From positions 1 to 64,000 of the forward strand of contig CAMIYB010000001.1 in the NCBI GenBank assembly GCA_946402945.1: 64,000 nt of DNA, read 5' to 3'. The translations under genes were made by a program, and so were the position numbers. Below, piece by piece: positions 9,793 through 20,237 of this stretch. Source of the stretch: an uncultured Bacteroidales bacterium. GTDB lineage: Bacteria > Bacteroidota > Bacteroidia > Bacteroidales > UBA932. The notes beneath the pieces were generated by a model. That model had not been told where the DNA came from. It did not search any database and saw nothing but the letters and a program-made list of their open reading frames with translations. The number at the start of each line of letters is the position of its first letter. Position 1 is the stretch's first letter.

Positions 9793-11271
9793 ATGGCAGA
9801 TCAGATTACAAAAAGGGCCGAAAATTACTCACAATGGTACAATGACCTCGTGGTGAAGGCCGATCTGGCGGAGCAGTCCGCCGTGCGTGGATGTATGGTC
9901 ATCAAGCCCTACGGCTATGCCATCTGGGAGAAGATGCAGCGCGTCCTCGACGACAAGTTCAAGGCCGTCGGCGTGCAGAATGCCTATTTCCCGCTCTTTA
10001 TTCCTAAATCTTTCTTCAGCCGGGAAGCCGAGCATGTGGCGGGCTTTGCGAAAGAGTGCGCCGTGGTGACGCACCACCGCCTGATGAACGACCCGGACGG
10101 CCGCGGCGTGGTCGTGGATCCGTCCGCCCGCCTGGAAGAGGAACTGATAGTCCGTCCGACCTCGGAAACCATTATCTGGAATACCTATAAGAATTGGATC
10201 ACCTCCTGGCGGGACCTTCCCATCCTTTGCAACCAGTGGTGCAACGTGGTCCGCTGGGAGATGCGTACCCGCCTCTTCCTCCGTACGGCCGAGTTCCTCT
10301 GGCAGGAAGGCCATACGGCCCATGCCACCCGCGAGGAAGCCGTCGAGGAGGCCACCCGCATGGTAAACGTCTATGCCGATTTCGCCCGCGGCACCATGGC
10401 CCTGCCGGTGATTATCGGCCACAAGAGCCCCAACGAACGTTTCGCGGGCGCCCTGGACACCCTCACCATCGAGGCGATGATGCAGGACGGTAAGGCCCTC
10501 CAGGCCGGTACCTCCCATTTCCTGGGCCAGAATTTCGCCAAGTCCTTCGACGTGCAGTTCACCAACAAGGAAGGCCAGCTCGAATATGTCTGGGCGACGT
10601 CCTGGGGCGTGTCCACCCGTCTGATGGGCGCCCTTATCATGGCCCATGGCGACGACAACGGCCTCGTGCTGCCGCCGGCCCTCGCCCCGATCCAGATCGT
10701 GATGGTCCCGATCTTCCGCAAGCCGGAGGAGCAGGCGGCCGTGCTGGAGAAGATGCACCAGGTCAAACAGGAACTGGAGGCCCTGGGCCATACGGTCCGC
10801 ATCGACGACCGCGACACCCTGCGTCCGGGCTTCAAGTTCGCCGAATGGGAGCTCAAGGGCGTCCCGGTGCGTCTGGCCATGGGGCCGCGTGACCTGGAGA
10901 ACGGCACCGTGGAGGTGGCCCGCCGCGATACGCTGACCAAGGAGACCATGTCCCTGGATGGCATCGGTGCCCATATCCACGGGTTGCTGGAGGACATCCA
11001 GGCCAATATCTACCGGAAGGCCTTCGATTGGCGCGAGGCCAATGTGGAGAAGTGCGACAGTTGGGAGGAGTTCAAGGAGAAGATCCAGACCGGCAAGTTC
11101 CTGCTCTGCCATTGGGACGGAACGGCCGAGACCGAACAGAAGATCAAGGACGAGACCAAGGCTACCATCCGCTGTATCCCCGTCGATAGTTTCGTGTGCG
11201 AAGAGGAAGGCGTGGATATCTATTCCGGCAAGCCGTCCCGTCAGCGCGTTGTTTTTGCTATTTCCTATTAA
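9793..11271 (+). CDS. proS: Prolyl-tRNA synthetase (eukaryote/archaeal-like type)
   Basis: 492 aa, [46 protein letters not shown]..., [13 protein letters not shown]. Confidence 0.96.
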   Translation: MADQITKRAENYSQWYNDLVVKADLAEQSAVRGCMVIKPYGYAIWEKMQRVLDDKFKAVGVQNAYFPLFIPKSFFSREAEHVAGFAKECAVVTHHRLMNDPDGRGVVVDPSARLEEELIVRPTSETIIWNTYKNWITSWRDLPILCNQWCNVVRWEMRTRLFLRTAEFLWQEGHTAHATREEAVEEATRMVNVYADFARGTMALPVIIGHKSPNERFAGALDTLTIEAMMQDGKALQAGTSHFLGQNFAKSFDVQFTNKEGQLEYVWATSWGVSTRLMGALIMAHGDDNGLVLPPALAPIQIVMVPIFRKPEEQAAVLEKMHQVKQELEALGHTVRIDDRDTLRPGFKFAEWELKGVPVRLAMGPRDLENGTVEVARRDTLTKETMSLDGIGAHIHGLLEDIQANIYRKAFDWREANVEKCDSWEEFKEKIQTGKFLLCHWDGTAETEQKIKDETKATIRCIPVDSFVCEEEGVDIYSGKPSRQRVVFAISY

Positions 11272-11281
11272 TCAGAATACC

Positions 11282-12349
11282 ATGAAAAAGATTCTTACGC
11301 TTATTGCGATGCTCGTCTGCGTGGCCCTGAGGGCGCAGGAGCCCGTTACGGATGCCCAGGAGCCTGTTACCGATGCGCAGCAGGCCGCTGCCGCCGCTGC
11401 CGCCGCCATCGCCGAAGCCCCGAAGGAGGAAGCCCCGGCCCCGAAGCCGAAATACTGGACCAACTCCCTGATGACCAATATCAATTTCGGTCAGACGGCC
11501 CTGTGGAACTGGGCGGCGGGCGGTTACAACAACTATACCCTGGCCGGCTTCATCGATGCCAACGCCAACTACGCCAAGGACAAGATGGTGTGGAACAACC
11601 GTCTCCAACTCGACTACGGTTTCCTCTATTCCGAGGACAAGCCGATCCTGCAGAAGAACAAGGACCGGATCTATCTCGAATCCAAATGGGGCTACGACAC
11701 CCCCATCAAGCATTTGAAGTATTCCGCTTCCTTCGACTTCAAGACGCAGTTCGACACCAACTGGGACTATAAGACCCCGGCCAGCGACGGCTCCACCGAG
11801 CCTTCCCGCGAGGACTGGCTGGCGGCCCGTTCGCTGAAGTCCGCCATCTTCTCCCCGGCCTATATCAACCTCGGTCTTGGTGTGCTGTGGACCCCGACGG
11901 CCTGGCTCAGCGTCAACTTCGCGCCGGTTACCGGCGGCCTGGTCATCGTCGAGGATCCCCGTCTGCGCAAGACCTACGGCATGGAACTGTTCGATCCCTC
12001 GCTGACGGATCCTGTCGGTACGGACTACCGCCCCGTCCGCTTCGAATTCGGTGCTCAGCTCAAGGCCGACGCCGCGTTCAAGATCAATGACAACTTCAGT
12101 TACACCACACAGCTGGCCCTGTTCTACAACTACCTGAAGCCGACGGTGGAGCCCCGCGTGACCTGGGACAACAAGGTGTTCTGGAAGTTGGCGAAATTCT
12201 TCGCCCTCACGCTTTCCACGAACCTCATCTACGATCCCCTCGTGAAACTGGATATCAACAAGGACGGCGTGGCCGAGGAAAAAGGCGTGCAGTTCAAGGA
12301 GTTCCTCGAGTTCGGTTTCTCCTGGACCATCGCCACGAAGAAAGACTGA
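11282..12349 (+). CDS. DUF3078-type secreted/outer membrane protein
   Basis: MKKILTLIAMLVCVALRAQ signal; WTNSLMTNINFGQTALWNWAAGGYNNYTLAGFIDANANYAKDKMVWNNRLQLDYGF. Confidence 0.75.
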   Translation: MKKILTLIAMLVCVALRAQEPVTDAQEPVTDAQQAAAAAAAAIAEAPKEEAPAPKPKYWTNSLMTNINFGQTALWNWAAGGYNNYTLAGFIDANANYAKDKMVWNNRLQLDYGFLYSEDKPILQKNKDRIYLESKWGYDTPIKHLKYSASFDFKTQFDTNWDYKTPASDGSTEPSREDWLAARSLKSAIFSPAYINLGLGVLWTPTAWLSVNFAPVTGGLVIVEDPRLRKTYGMELFDPSLTDPVGTDYRPVRFEFGAQLKADAAFKINDNFSYTTQLALFYNYLKPTVEPRVTWDNKVFWKLAKFFALTLSTNLIYDPLVKLDINKDGVAEEKGVQFKEFLEFGFSWTIATKKD

Positions 12350-12357
12350 CGTCCCGC

Positions 12358-13740
12358 GTGATGCACGGGCGTTTCACATCCGTTTTGCAAGGGCTGCTTC
12401 CGGACGGTTCGGGAGCGGTCCTTCTTGCCGTGAGTGGCGGGGCTGATTCCCGCTGCCTGGCGGAACTTTTCCTGCGGAGCGGACGCCCTTTTGCCGTGGC
12501 CCACTGTAATTTCCGCCTGCGCGGGGAAGAAAGTGACGGCGACCAGGCCTTCGTCCAGACCTGGTGTGCGGAACATGGCATTCCCTGCCATGTCAAGGCT
12601 TTCGATACGGCCGTCTATGCCCGGGAGCATGGCGTGAGCATCGAGATGGCGGCCCGCTCGCTCCGTTATGCCTGGTTTGACAGCCTGGATTACGGGGTGG
12701 TGGCTGTGGCTCACAATGCCAACGACAACGCTGAGACCTTGCTGCTCAATTTGTTGAGAGGGACGGGCCTGCGTGGTTTGACGGGGATGCGTCCCTCCGG
12801 GCCCCTGCCGGTGCCCGGCTCCGCGAAAAAGCTCATCCGTCCGCTGCTCGGTTTTTCCCGTGCGGAAATCGAAGCCTTTCTCCGCCGGGAGGGAATCTCC
12901 TGGCGGGAGGACAGGACCAACGCGGAAGACGATGCCCGGCGCAACCTGCTGCGCCACCATGTGTTTCCGCAGTTGGAGGCGCTCAATCCGGCCTTTATCC
13001 AGACCCTGGGACGGGATATGGCCCGTTTTTCCCAGGCGGCGGACGTGCTGGACGATTATGTCTCCGAATATGCCTTTCTGGTGGAGGAGGGTACGCCGGC
13101 CCGGATCGATGTGCCGGGCCTCCTTTCCCGACCGCACTGGAAGTACCTGCTCTACCGTTTTCTGGAGCCCTATTCCTTTCCTGAGGCGGTCCTGGCCGAT
13201 CTTACCGCGTCGCTGGAGTCCTATGGCCGCGCCCCTTTCGCCGGAAAGACTTTCCTGTCGCCGACCCACCGGCTGGTGACGGCGCCCGCCCGGCTGGAGG
13301 TCCTGCCGCTTTCCCCGGCTCCCGTTCCGGTCCGGACGGAGGTCCTGCGCGGCGGCGGCCTGTATGCGTTCGGTCCGCAGCGGCTGCAGGTGGAGGTGTT
13401 CGATCGCCCGGATGGCTTCGAGACCCGGCAAGCGGCAGGGGTGCTCGTGGCCGATGCGGAGGCCCTTCCTTTCCCGCTGCTGGTCCGCCCCTGGCAGGAA
13501 GGGGACTGGATGGTTCCCTTCGGCATGCGGGGCCGCAAGAAACTCAGCGACCTGTTTACCGATCTGAAGTATTCCATTCCCCGGAAGGAGGCGGCGCTGG
13601 TGGCTGTCGTCCCGGGTTGGAACGCCCCCGACACGGCGGGGGAGCGGGTGGCCGCCCTCTTGGGCCAGCGGATCGACACCCGCCTTTCCGTGCGTCCCGC
13701 CACGCGGCGGATTGTACGTTTGACCCTTTTAGAACACTGA
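12358..13740 (+). CDS. tilS: tRNA(Ile)-lysidine synthetase TilS
   Basis: AVSGGADSRCLAELFLRSG PP-loop; FRLRGEESDGDQAFVQ; HNANDNAETLLLNLLRGTGLRGL. Confidence 0.93.
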   Translation: MMHGRFTSVLQGLLPDGSGAVLLAVSGGADSRCLAELFLRSGRPFAVAHCNFRLRGEESDGDQAFVQTWCAEHGIPCHVKAFDTAVYAREHGVSIEMAARSLRYAWFDSLDYGVVAVAHNANDNAETLLLNLLRGTGLRGLTGMRPSGPLPVPGSAKKLIRPLLGFSRAEIEAFLRREGISWREDRTNAEDDARRNLLRHHVFPQLEALNPAFIQTLGRDMARFSQAADVLDDYVSEYAFLVEEGTPARIDVPGLLSRPHWKYLLYRFLEPYSFPEAVLADLTASLESYGRAPFAGKTFLSPTHRLVTAPARLEVLPLSPAPVPVRTEVLRGGGLYAFGPQRLQVEVFDRPDGFETRQAAGVLVADAEALPFPLLVRPWQEGDWMVPFGMRGRKKLSDLFTDLKYSIPRKEAALVAVVPGWNAPDTAGERVAALLGQRIDTRLSVRPATRRIVRLTLLEH

Positions 13741-13744
13741 TAGT

Positions 13745-14983
13745 ATGCCCGGTTTTTCCAGACGCGGCCTGCAGATGCCGTTTTCCCCGATCCGAAAGTT
13801 GACCCCCCTGGCCACGGCGGCCGAGGGGCGCGGCGTGAAAATCTACCACCTAAATATCGGTCAGCCCGACCTGCCTACGCCCCAGAAGGCCATCGATGCC
13901 GTGAAAGCGATAGACAGGACCATCCTGGAGTATAGTCCGAGCCAGGGCTTCCGCAGCCTGCGGGAGCGTCTGGCAGGGTATTACAAGCGTTTCGGCATTA
14001 CGCTTTCCCCGGACGAGATCATCGTTACGAGCGGCGGGTCGGAGGCGGTGCTGTTCGCCTTCCTGGCCTGTCTGAATCCCGGTGACGAGATCATCGTGCC
14101 GGAGCCGGCCTATGCCAACTATATGGCTTTCGCCGTATCGACGGGCGCGGTGATCCGCACGGTGACCTCCCGTATCGAAAACGGTTTCGCCCTGCCGCCG
14201 GTGGAGGAGATCGAGGCCCAGATCGGGCCCCGTACGAAGGCGCTGCTCATCTGCAACCCCAACAACCCCACGGGCTATATCTATACGCCGGAGGAGATGG
14301 AGAAGATCCGTCAGATTGTCCTGCGGCACGATCTGTATCTTTTCTCCGACGAGGTGTACCGGGAGTTCGATTTCAGCAACCGGCCCTATGTATCGGTGCT
14401 CCATCTGGAGGGCCTGAAGAACCATGCGGTGCTGATCGACTCGGTGTCGAAGCGTTACTCCGAATGCGGAATCCGCATCGGTTCCATCGTCACGCGCAAC
14501 CGTCAGCTCCGGGAGGTGCTGATGAAACTCTGCCAGGCGCGGCTCAGCCCGCCGCTGCTCGGCCAGATTGTCGCCGAGGCGTCCATCGAAGGGACGGAGG
14601 AGTACTCCGAGGCCGTTTTCGAGGAGTACAAGGCCCGCCGCGATTTCTTCATGGAGGAACTCAACCGGATTCCCGGGGTGTATTCCCCGGTGCCGCAGGG
14701 TGCCTTCTACACGGTGGCGTCGCTGCCGGTGGCCGATGCGGAGGATTTCTGCCGCTGGTGCCTGACGGATTTCGCCTTTGCCGACGGCCAGGTGACGGGA
14801 ACCGGACGTGACGGGAAGCCCTATGTGGCCGAGACGGTGATGATGGCGCCGGCCTCCGGCTTCTATTCCACCGAAGGGATCGGCCGCAACCAGGTGCGTC
14901 TGGCCTATGTCCTGAACCGCGGCGATCTCGCCCGCGCCCTCAAGGTGCTCCGCGCCGCCCTCGAGGCCTACAACAGCCGCTAG
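13745..14983 (+). CDS. Class I/II pyridoxal-phosphate aminotransferase
   Basis: LNIGQPDLPTPQ, NPNNPTGYIYTPEEM, DSVSKRYSECGIRIGS (Schiff-base Lys). Confidence 0.88.
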   Translation: MPGFSRRGLQMPFSPIRKLTPLATAAEGRGVKIYHLNIGQPDLPTPQKAIDAVKAIDRTILEYSPSQGFRSLRERLAGYYKRFGITLSPDEIIVTSGGSEAVLFAFLACLNPGDEIIVPEPAYANYMAFAVSTGAVIRTVTSRIENGFALPPVEEIEAQIGPRTKALLICNPNNPTGYIYTPEEMEKIRQIVLRHDLYLFSDEVYREFDFSNRPYVSVLHLEGLKNHAVLIDSVSKRYSECGIRIGSIVTRNRQLREVLMKLCQARLSPPLLGQIVAEASIEGTEEYSEAVFEEYKARRDFFMEELNRIPGVYSPVPQGAFYTVASLPVADAEDFCRWCLTDFAFADGQVTGTGRDGKPYVAETVMMAPASGFYSTEGIGRNQVRLAYVLNRGDLARALKVLRAALEAYNSR

Positions 14984-15013
14984 TATGGGTCGGCACGAAA
15001 GGAAACTGCAAAA

Positions 15014-15060
15014 TCAGTAGAAATACTTATATGGTATATAAATAAGTTTTTCTATATTTG
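15014..15060 (+). promoter_or_regulatory. Promoter with upstream TCAGTAGAAATACTTAT motif (OmpA-family gene)
   Basis: Motif begins at 15014; TATATTTG -7 at 15053-15060; same 39-nt spacing as at 26135 and 54996. Confidence 0.6.
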
Positions 15061-15099
15061 CCACAGTAACGTGAAGTAGTAATTCAACCTCAATACACA

Positions 15100-16857
15100 A
15101 TGAAACGCTTATTTACTATCCTTGCCGCTGCGCTGGCCCTGACGCTGAGTTGGGAAGCCGCCGCGCAGACGGACTTCTATGAGGTGGTGCCCAAGCACGA
15201 ATTCACCATCAATGGATTCGGCGGAATCTCCACGCTTCAGTATTCCGTCCCCGAGAGGTACGGCTTCTCGATGGATATCAACTGGAATTCGAATCCGTAT
15301 GGCACGTCTACCAAACTCTTCGATCCCAGCAGCCTTGCTGGTGGCGGCGGTTTGGGCTGGAACATCCATTTCTCCCCGCACTGGGGTCTTATGCTGGGCG
15401 CCGACCTGGCAATCTATCGTTCCCGCATCGCCTATCCGGAGCCGACCGGCGAACTTAACCATGGACTGGTCTCCGGTTATCTGCAGAGCGGGCGTGATCC
15501 CTTCACGGGCGAGATGGTGGATTCTCTGGCCATAGCGACCCTGTACGGTTTCAGCGAGGCTCAGACGGTCTATTCCGTCCAGGTCCCGCTCATGGTCAAG
15601 TTCATGACCGGAATCGGCAGGAAGAAAGCCAACCAGTTCTATGTGGCCGCCGGTGCCAGGATCGGCTTCAATGTCGCCAATTCCTATTCTCAGGTGCTGG
15701 GCGTCGTCGCTAGAGGAACGACGGCGACAAACGGTATTCCGTCCGGCATCTCATTTGCCGCCCAGCAAAATGCCATGAGTCTCTATGATGTATGGGGTAA
15801 CGGGCCGGCGTCGGCGGATCCTACCGGAGTTGCACCGGCAGGAGGGGCCAGAGAAGTGGACGTTCTTGACCTGAATCTAGGCAGGCAGTGGGATGCGACA
15901 GGACCCAGATCCACCGTTTTCCCGGACGGCGGCGCCGTCACGACCGAAAAGGATGCCAATGGCGATATCAGTCGTGTCCTTTCGTCGGGACAGATCAGCA
16001 ACCTCGCCCTCTTGAACGTGATGGCTTCGGCTGAAATCGGTTTCCGCTGGGCGCTGGGCAATGGCTGGGGCCTCTATACCGGGCTGTATGTCGACTACGG
16101 CCTGCTCCCGCAGACCAAAGCGACTTCGAGGACCGGTATCGTCCACTTCGCCGATGACGGAAACTGGGGATCGGTCGTAGACCATACGAACAGTATTCTC
16201 GCGGCGAGCAAACTGCCCTCCATCGTAACCAATGCCGATGGTCGTCCCGACAGGTTCGTCGAGAAGCAGGGCAACATCGTCGAGAAGGTCAATACCTTCG
16301 CGGCCGGCGTGAAACTCCGCCTGGCTTTCGGCTCCGTGAAGAAGAAACCGGTCGAGCCCGTCATCATCGTCGTCCGCGACACCGTGACCCAGACCAACAC
16401 CGTGGTTGTGCGTGACACCGTGACCCGGACCAACACCGTGGTCGTCCGCGACACCGTCACCAACGTCATCCGTGACACCGTGACCATCATCAAGGAGATC
16501 CCCGTTGAGATCCAGAAGACCATGATGGAACTGAGCAACACGATGTTCGACTTCGACAAGGATGTCATCAAGGAAGCCGCCAAGGGACCGCTCAACAAGG
16601 TCGTCGCCTGGCTCCAGGAGAATCCCAACGTGAAGGTCGAGATTTCCGGCCACACCGACAGCAAGGGCTCCGAGAAGTACAACCAGGATCTGTCCGAGCG
16701 CCGTGCCCGTGCCGTTTACAACTACTTCATCTCGCAGGGCGTCGACAAGTTCCGCCTGGCCTACGCCGGCTACGGCAAGTCCCGTCCGATTGCGACCAAC
16801 GAAACCGAGGAAGGACGTCAGCTCAACCGTCGCGTCGAGCTCAACGTCATCCAGTAA
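15100..16857 (+). CDS. OmpA-family outer membrane protein
   Basis: 585 aa; signal peptide; C-terminal NVKVEISGHTDSKGSEKYNQDLSERRARAVYNYFISQGVDKFRLAYAGYGKSRPIATN...NRRVELNVIQ. Confidence 0.93.
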   Translation: MKRLFTILAAALALTLSWEAAAQTDFYEVVPKHEFTINGFGGISTLQYSVPERYGFSMDINWNSNPYGTSTKLFDPSSLAGGGGLGWNIHFSPHWGLMLGADLAIYRSRIAYPEPTGELNHGLVSGYLQSGRDPFTGEMVDSLAIATLYGFSEAQTVYSVQVPLMVKFMTGIGRKKANQFYVAAGARIGFNVANSYSQVLGVVARGTTATNGIPSGISFAAQQNAMSLYDVWGNGPASADPTGVAPAGGAREVDVLDLNLGRQWDATGPRSTVFPDGGAVTTEKDANGDISRVLSSGQISNLALLNVMASAEIGFRWALGNGWGLYTGLYVDYGLLPQTKATSRTGIVHFADDGNWGSVVDHTNSILAASKLPSIVTNADGRPDRFVEKQGNIVEKVNTFAAGVKLRLAFGSVKKKPVEPVIIVVRDTVTQTNTVVVRDTVTRTNTVVVRDTVTNVIRDTVTIIKEIPVEIQKTMMELSNTMFDFDKDVIKEAAKGPLNKVVAWLQENPNVKVEISGHTDSKGSEKYNQDLSERRARAVYNYFISQGVDKFRLAYAGYGKSRPIATNETEEGRQLNRRVELNVIQ

Positions 16858-16877
16858 GGCACTTGTCCTGTAGGAAA

Positions 16878-16916
16878 GAAGAAGACCTCCGGCCGCTGTG
16901 GCCGGAGGTCTTCTTC
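16878..16916. terminator. Bidirectional rho-independent terminator between convergent ompA-like and sppA genes
   Basis: GAAGAAGACCTCCGGCC-gctgt-GGCCGGAGGTCTTCTTC, 17-bp perfect stem, 5-nt loop. Confidence 0.9.
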
Positions 16917-16937
16917 TGTTCTTGCGGAGCGCGTCCG

Positions 16938-18716
16938 CTATTCGATTACAAACTGGTAAGGCATGCGGGCGAAGAAGTGTTCGCTGCTGCGGTAGTCCCA
17001 GTTCCGGAAGGCCTTCTGGATGCCGTGGAAGGGGGTGCCGGCGAGAACGTCGTTCTGGTCGGAATTGTTCTGGCCGAACATTTCGAGCACCTGTTCCATC
17101 GGGGTGAGCGGCTTCGGATAGGTCTCCACCGTCCAGGTCTGTTTGTCCTCGCCGAGGAGGCCGGCCAGATAGGTCAGGGCGTCATCAAGGGAGCCGATTT
17201 CGTCCACCAGGTTGATGCCGAGGGCTTCGGCGCCGGTCCAGACGCGGCCCTGGGCGATGCTGTCCACGAAGTCGGGCTCCAGGCCGCGGCCTTCGGAAAC
17301 GGTCGCGACAAAGCGGCCGTAGATATCCTCGATGGAGGCCTGCATGTAGGCCTTCTCCGCCTCGTCGAGCGGACGCATGGCCGAGAACATGTCGCTATGC
17401 TTGTTGGAACCGACCACGGTGACCCCCACGTGGAGGATATCCTTGGCCGTGCGGCTGAAGTCGGGAATCATGCTGAACACGCCGATGGAACCGGTGAGGG
17501 TCATGGCGTCGGAGAAAATCTTGTCGCAGTTGTTGGAAATCCAGTATCCGCCGGAAGCGGCGTAATCGCCGTAGGAGGCGACCAGGGGCTTGTCCTTCTT
17601 CAGAAGGTCGAGTTCGGCCTTGATCTTGTCGGCCGCGAGGACGCTGCCGCCCGGGGAAGAGACGCGCAGGACCACGCCCTGGATGGTGGAGTCGGCACGG
17701 ACCTTGGCGATGACCGAGGCGAAATGGTCTCCGGCGATCTCCTGCTTGCCGTCGCCTTCGATGATCTCGCCGTCGGCATAGATGATGGCGACTTTCTTCT
17801 TGGCGGAGGGGTTGGGCGCCGGCGTGCGGGCGGTCACGTAATCGGCCAGGGCGATCATCTTCACGTCTTCGAACTTGTCTGCCATGGCGATGGTGGCCAG
17901 GCGCTGCCTGAGTTGCTCGCGGGTCACCAGTTCATCCACGAGGGAATTGGCGACCATAGAGGCACCGTCGGTCAGTTCGAGGTTGTCCACCATCTCGGTG
18001 AGGCGCCCGGCGGAAATGCCGCGGCTCTCGGCGATGGCGGCGGCCATCGTATCCCAGATCGAAGTGATCATCGCGCGGTTCTGCTCCAGGTTCTCAGGGC
18101 TCGGGGCGTTGCGGATGAACATCTCTCCGGCGGATTTGTATTTGCCGTGGCGGATCAGTTGGACGTTGACGCCGAAACGGTCGAGCAGGTCCTTGAGGAA
18201 GAACATCTGGCTGCTCGTACCCGTGATCATCGGGCTGGCGCCGCTGCCTGCGGACATCATCACCTTGTCGGCCGCGCTGGCCAGGTAGTATGCGCCCGTG
18301 GAGGGACCGTCGGTGTAGGCGATGACCGCTTTGCCGCTTTCCCGGAACCGGACCAGGGCCTGCCGCAGTTCCTCGGCCTGGCTGATGCTGATGGCGGCAC
18401 CGTCCGGCTTGAGGTAGATGAACTGGACGGTCGGGTCGTCGGCGGCCTTGGCAATGGCGTCGATCGTCTCGCGCAGGGAAAGGGGCGTAATCATTTCGCC
18501 GCCCTGGAGGGCGCTTCTGAAATCTGGCGTCTGGCTGACCTGCTCGCTGAAACTGACTTTGCTCAGGTCCATCTTGAGCACACCGGTGCGGGGGAGGACC
18601 GGCTTGCCGGAACCGGCCATGGCGCCGGCGCATCCCAGGAGGAAAACCGAACTCAGGATGCTCGCGAGGAAGAGGCCGCAGATGACGGCCAGCATCATTT
18701 TAAGGAATTGTTTCAT
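16938..18716 (-). CDS. sppA: Signal peptide peptidase SppA (protease IV)
   Basis: MKQFLKMMLAVICGLFLASILSSVFLLG...; VLRVSSPGGSVLAADKIKAEL, ASYGDYAASGGYWISN. Confidence 0.93.
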   Translation of the reverse strand: MKQFLKMMLAVICGLFLASILSSVFLLGCAGAMAGSGKPVLPRTGVLKMDLSKVSFSEQVSQTPDFRSALQGGEMITPLSLRETIDAIAKAADDPTVQFIYLKPDGAAISISQAEELRQALVRFRESGKAVIAYTDGPSTGAYYLASAADKVMMSAGSGASPMITGTSSQMFFLKDLLDRFGVNVQLIRHGKYKSAGEMFIRNAPSPENLEQNRAMITSIWDTMAAAIAESRGISAGRLTEMVDNLELTDGASMVANSLVDELVTREQLRQRLATIAMADKFEDVKMIALADYVTARTPAPNPSAKKKVAIIYADGEIIEGDGKQEIAGDHFASVIAKVRADSTIQGVVLRVSSPGGSVLAADKIKAELDLLKKDKPLVASYGDYAASGGYWISNNCDKIFSDAMTLTGSIGVFSMIPDFSRTAKDILHVGVTVVGSNKHSDMFSAMRPLDEAEKAYMQASIEDIYGRFVATVSEGRGLEPDFVDSIAQGRVWTGAEALGINLVDEIGSLDDALTYLAGLLGEDKQTWTVETYPKPLTPMEQVLEMFGQNNSDQNDVLAGTPFHGIQKAFRNWDYRSSEHFFARMPYQFVIE

Positions 18717-18737
18717 AATAAATCCGTTTAACGCCTG

Positions 18738-18745
18738 CAAAAATA
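18738..18745 (-). promoter_or_regulatory. Candidate -7 element for sppA
   Basis: Minus strand TATTTTTG. Confidence 0.4.
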
Positions 18746-18790
18746 GCAAAAATGGGTCATAAAAAAGTACTTTCGCGCGGAAAAACTTCG

Positions 18791-18798
18791 TATCTTTG
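18791..18798 (+). promoter_or_regulatory. Candidate -7 element for hisS
   Basis: TATCTTTG about 25 nt upstream of ATG 18824. Confidence 0.55.
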
Positions 18799-18823
18799 TA
18801 AGTTAAAGAACTTAAACCCGCCA

Positions 18824-20218
18824 ATGGCTCAAAAACCTTCCATCCCCAAGGGGACACGCGATTTCGGCCCGCAGGAAATGGCCGAGCGCAACTATATCTT
18901 CGATACGATCCGGGACGTGTACCGCCTCTATGGCTATGCGCCCATCGAGACCCCCGCGCAGGAGAACCTGTCCACCCTGCTGGGGAAATATGGGGACGAG
19001 GGCGACAAACTGCTCTTCCGCATCCTCAATTCCGGCGACGCTTTCGCCCAGGTGGACCTGGCGGCGGAAGACGGACCGTCCCTGACCCGCAAGATCTGCG
19101 AAAAAGGACTCCGCTACGACCTTACGGTGCCTTTCGCCCGTTATGTGGTCCAGCATCAGAACGATCTTTCCTTCCCTTTCAAGCGCTACCAGATCCAGCC
19201 CGTGTGGCGGGCCGACCGGCCGCAGAAGGGTCGCTACCGGGAGTTCTATCAGTGCGACGCCGACGTCATCGGCAGCCGCTCCCTGCTGAGCGAGTTGGAA
19301 CTGGTCCAGATCGTGGACGAGGTGTTCTCCCGACTGGACATCCGTGTGGCGGTGAAAATCAACAACCGCAAGGTCCTGTCGGGCCTGGCCGAAATCTGCG
19401 GCGCTCCCGACAAGGTGGTGGACATTACCGTCGCCATCGACAAACTCGACAAGATCGGCCTGGATGCCGTCAAGGCGGAAATGGGAGAACGTGGCCTGAC
19501 GCCGCAGGCCATCGCCGTGGTGGAGCGTATCCTGGCCCTGGAGGGGACGACGGCGGAGAAAATCGCCGCCATGCGCGTCCTGATGCAGGGCGGATCCGCC
19601 TCGGGAATCGTATCCGAAACCGGACTCAGGGGCCTGGATGAACTCGAGGAACTCTTCGGCCTGCTCGCGGCCGCCGGTATCCGGCAGGAAGTCGCCATGG
19701 ACCTGTCCCTGGCCCGCGGCCTGAACTATTACACCGGCGCCATCTTCGAGGTCAAAGCCCTCGACTGGGCCATCGGCAGCATCTGCGGCGGCGGCCGCTA
19801 CGACAACCTGACCGGTATTTTCGGCCTTCCGGACATGTCGGGCGTGGGCATCAGTTTCGGCGCTGACCGCATCTACGACGTGCTCAAGGGGCTGGACAAG
19901 TTCCCGCGGAGCCTGGCGAGCGCCACGACTCTCCTGCTGGCCAACATGGACGCGGAAGCCGTCCCGTACCTGCTGGGACTTGCCCGCGATCTGCGCGCAG
20001 AGGGGGTTTCCTGCGAGATTTATCCCGATACGACCCGTCTCAAGAAACAGTTCGACTATGCCGACCGCAAGGCCATCCCCTTCCTGTCCATCAACGGCAG
20101 CGACGAGGTCGCCGGGCGGAAGGTCAATATCAAACGGCTCGACTCCGGGGAACAGCGGCTCTTCGACCGCGACGACCTTGCTGCAATCCTCGCTTTCCTC
20201 TGCGGGAATACGGATTAA
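18824..20218 (+). CDS. hisS: Histidyl-tRNA synthetase
   Basis: [44 protein letters not shown]..., [44 protein letters not shown]. Confidence 0.96.
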   Translation: MAQKPSIPKGTRDFGPQEMAERNYIFDTIRDVYRLYGYAPIETPAQENLSTLLGKYGDEGDKLLFRILNSGDAFAQVDLAAEDGPSLTRKICEKGLRYDLTVPFARYVVQHQNDLSFPFKRYQIQPVWRADRPQKGRYREFYQCDADVIGSRSLLSELELVQIVDEVFSRLDIRVAVKINNRKVLSGLAEICGAPDKVVDITVAIDKLDKIGLDAVKAEMGERGLTPQAIAVVERILALEGTTAEKIAAMRVLMQGGSASGIVSETGLRGLDELEELFGLLAAAGIRQEVAMDLSLARGLNYYTGAIFEVKALDWAIGSICGGGRYDNLTGIFGLPDMSGVGISFGADRIYDVLKGLDKFPRSLASATTLLLANMDAEAVPYLLGLARDLRAEGVSCEIYPDTTRLKKQFDYADRKAIPFLSINGSDEVAGRKVNIKRLDSGEQRLFDRDDLAAILAFLCGNTD

Positions 20219-20237
20219 TTTCTTATCTTTGTAGGTT

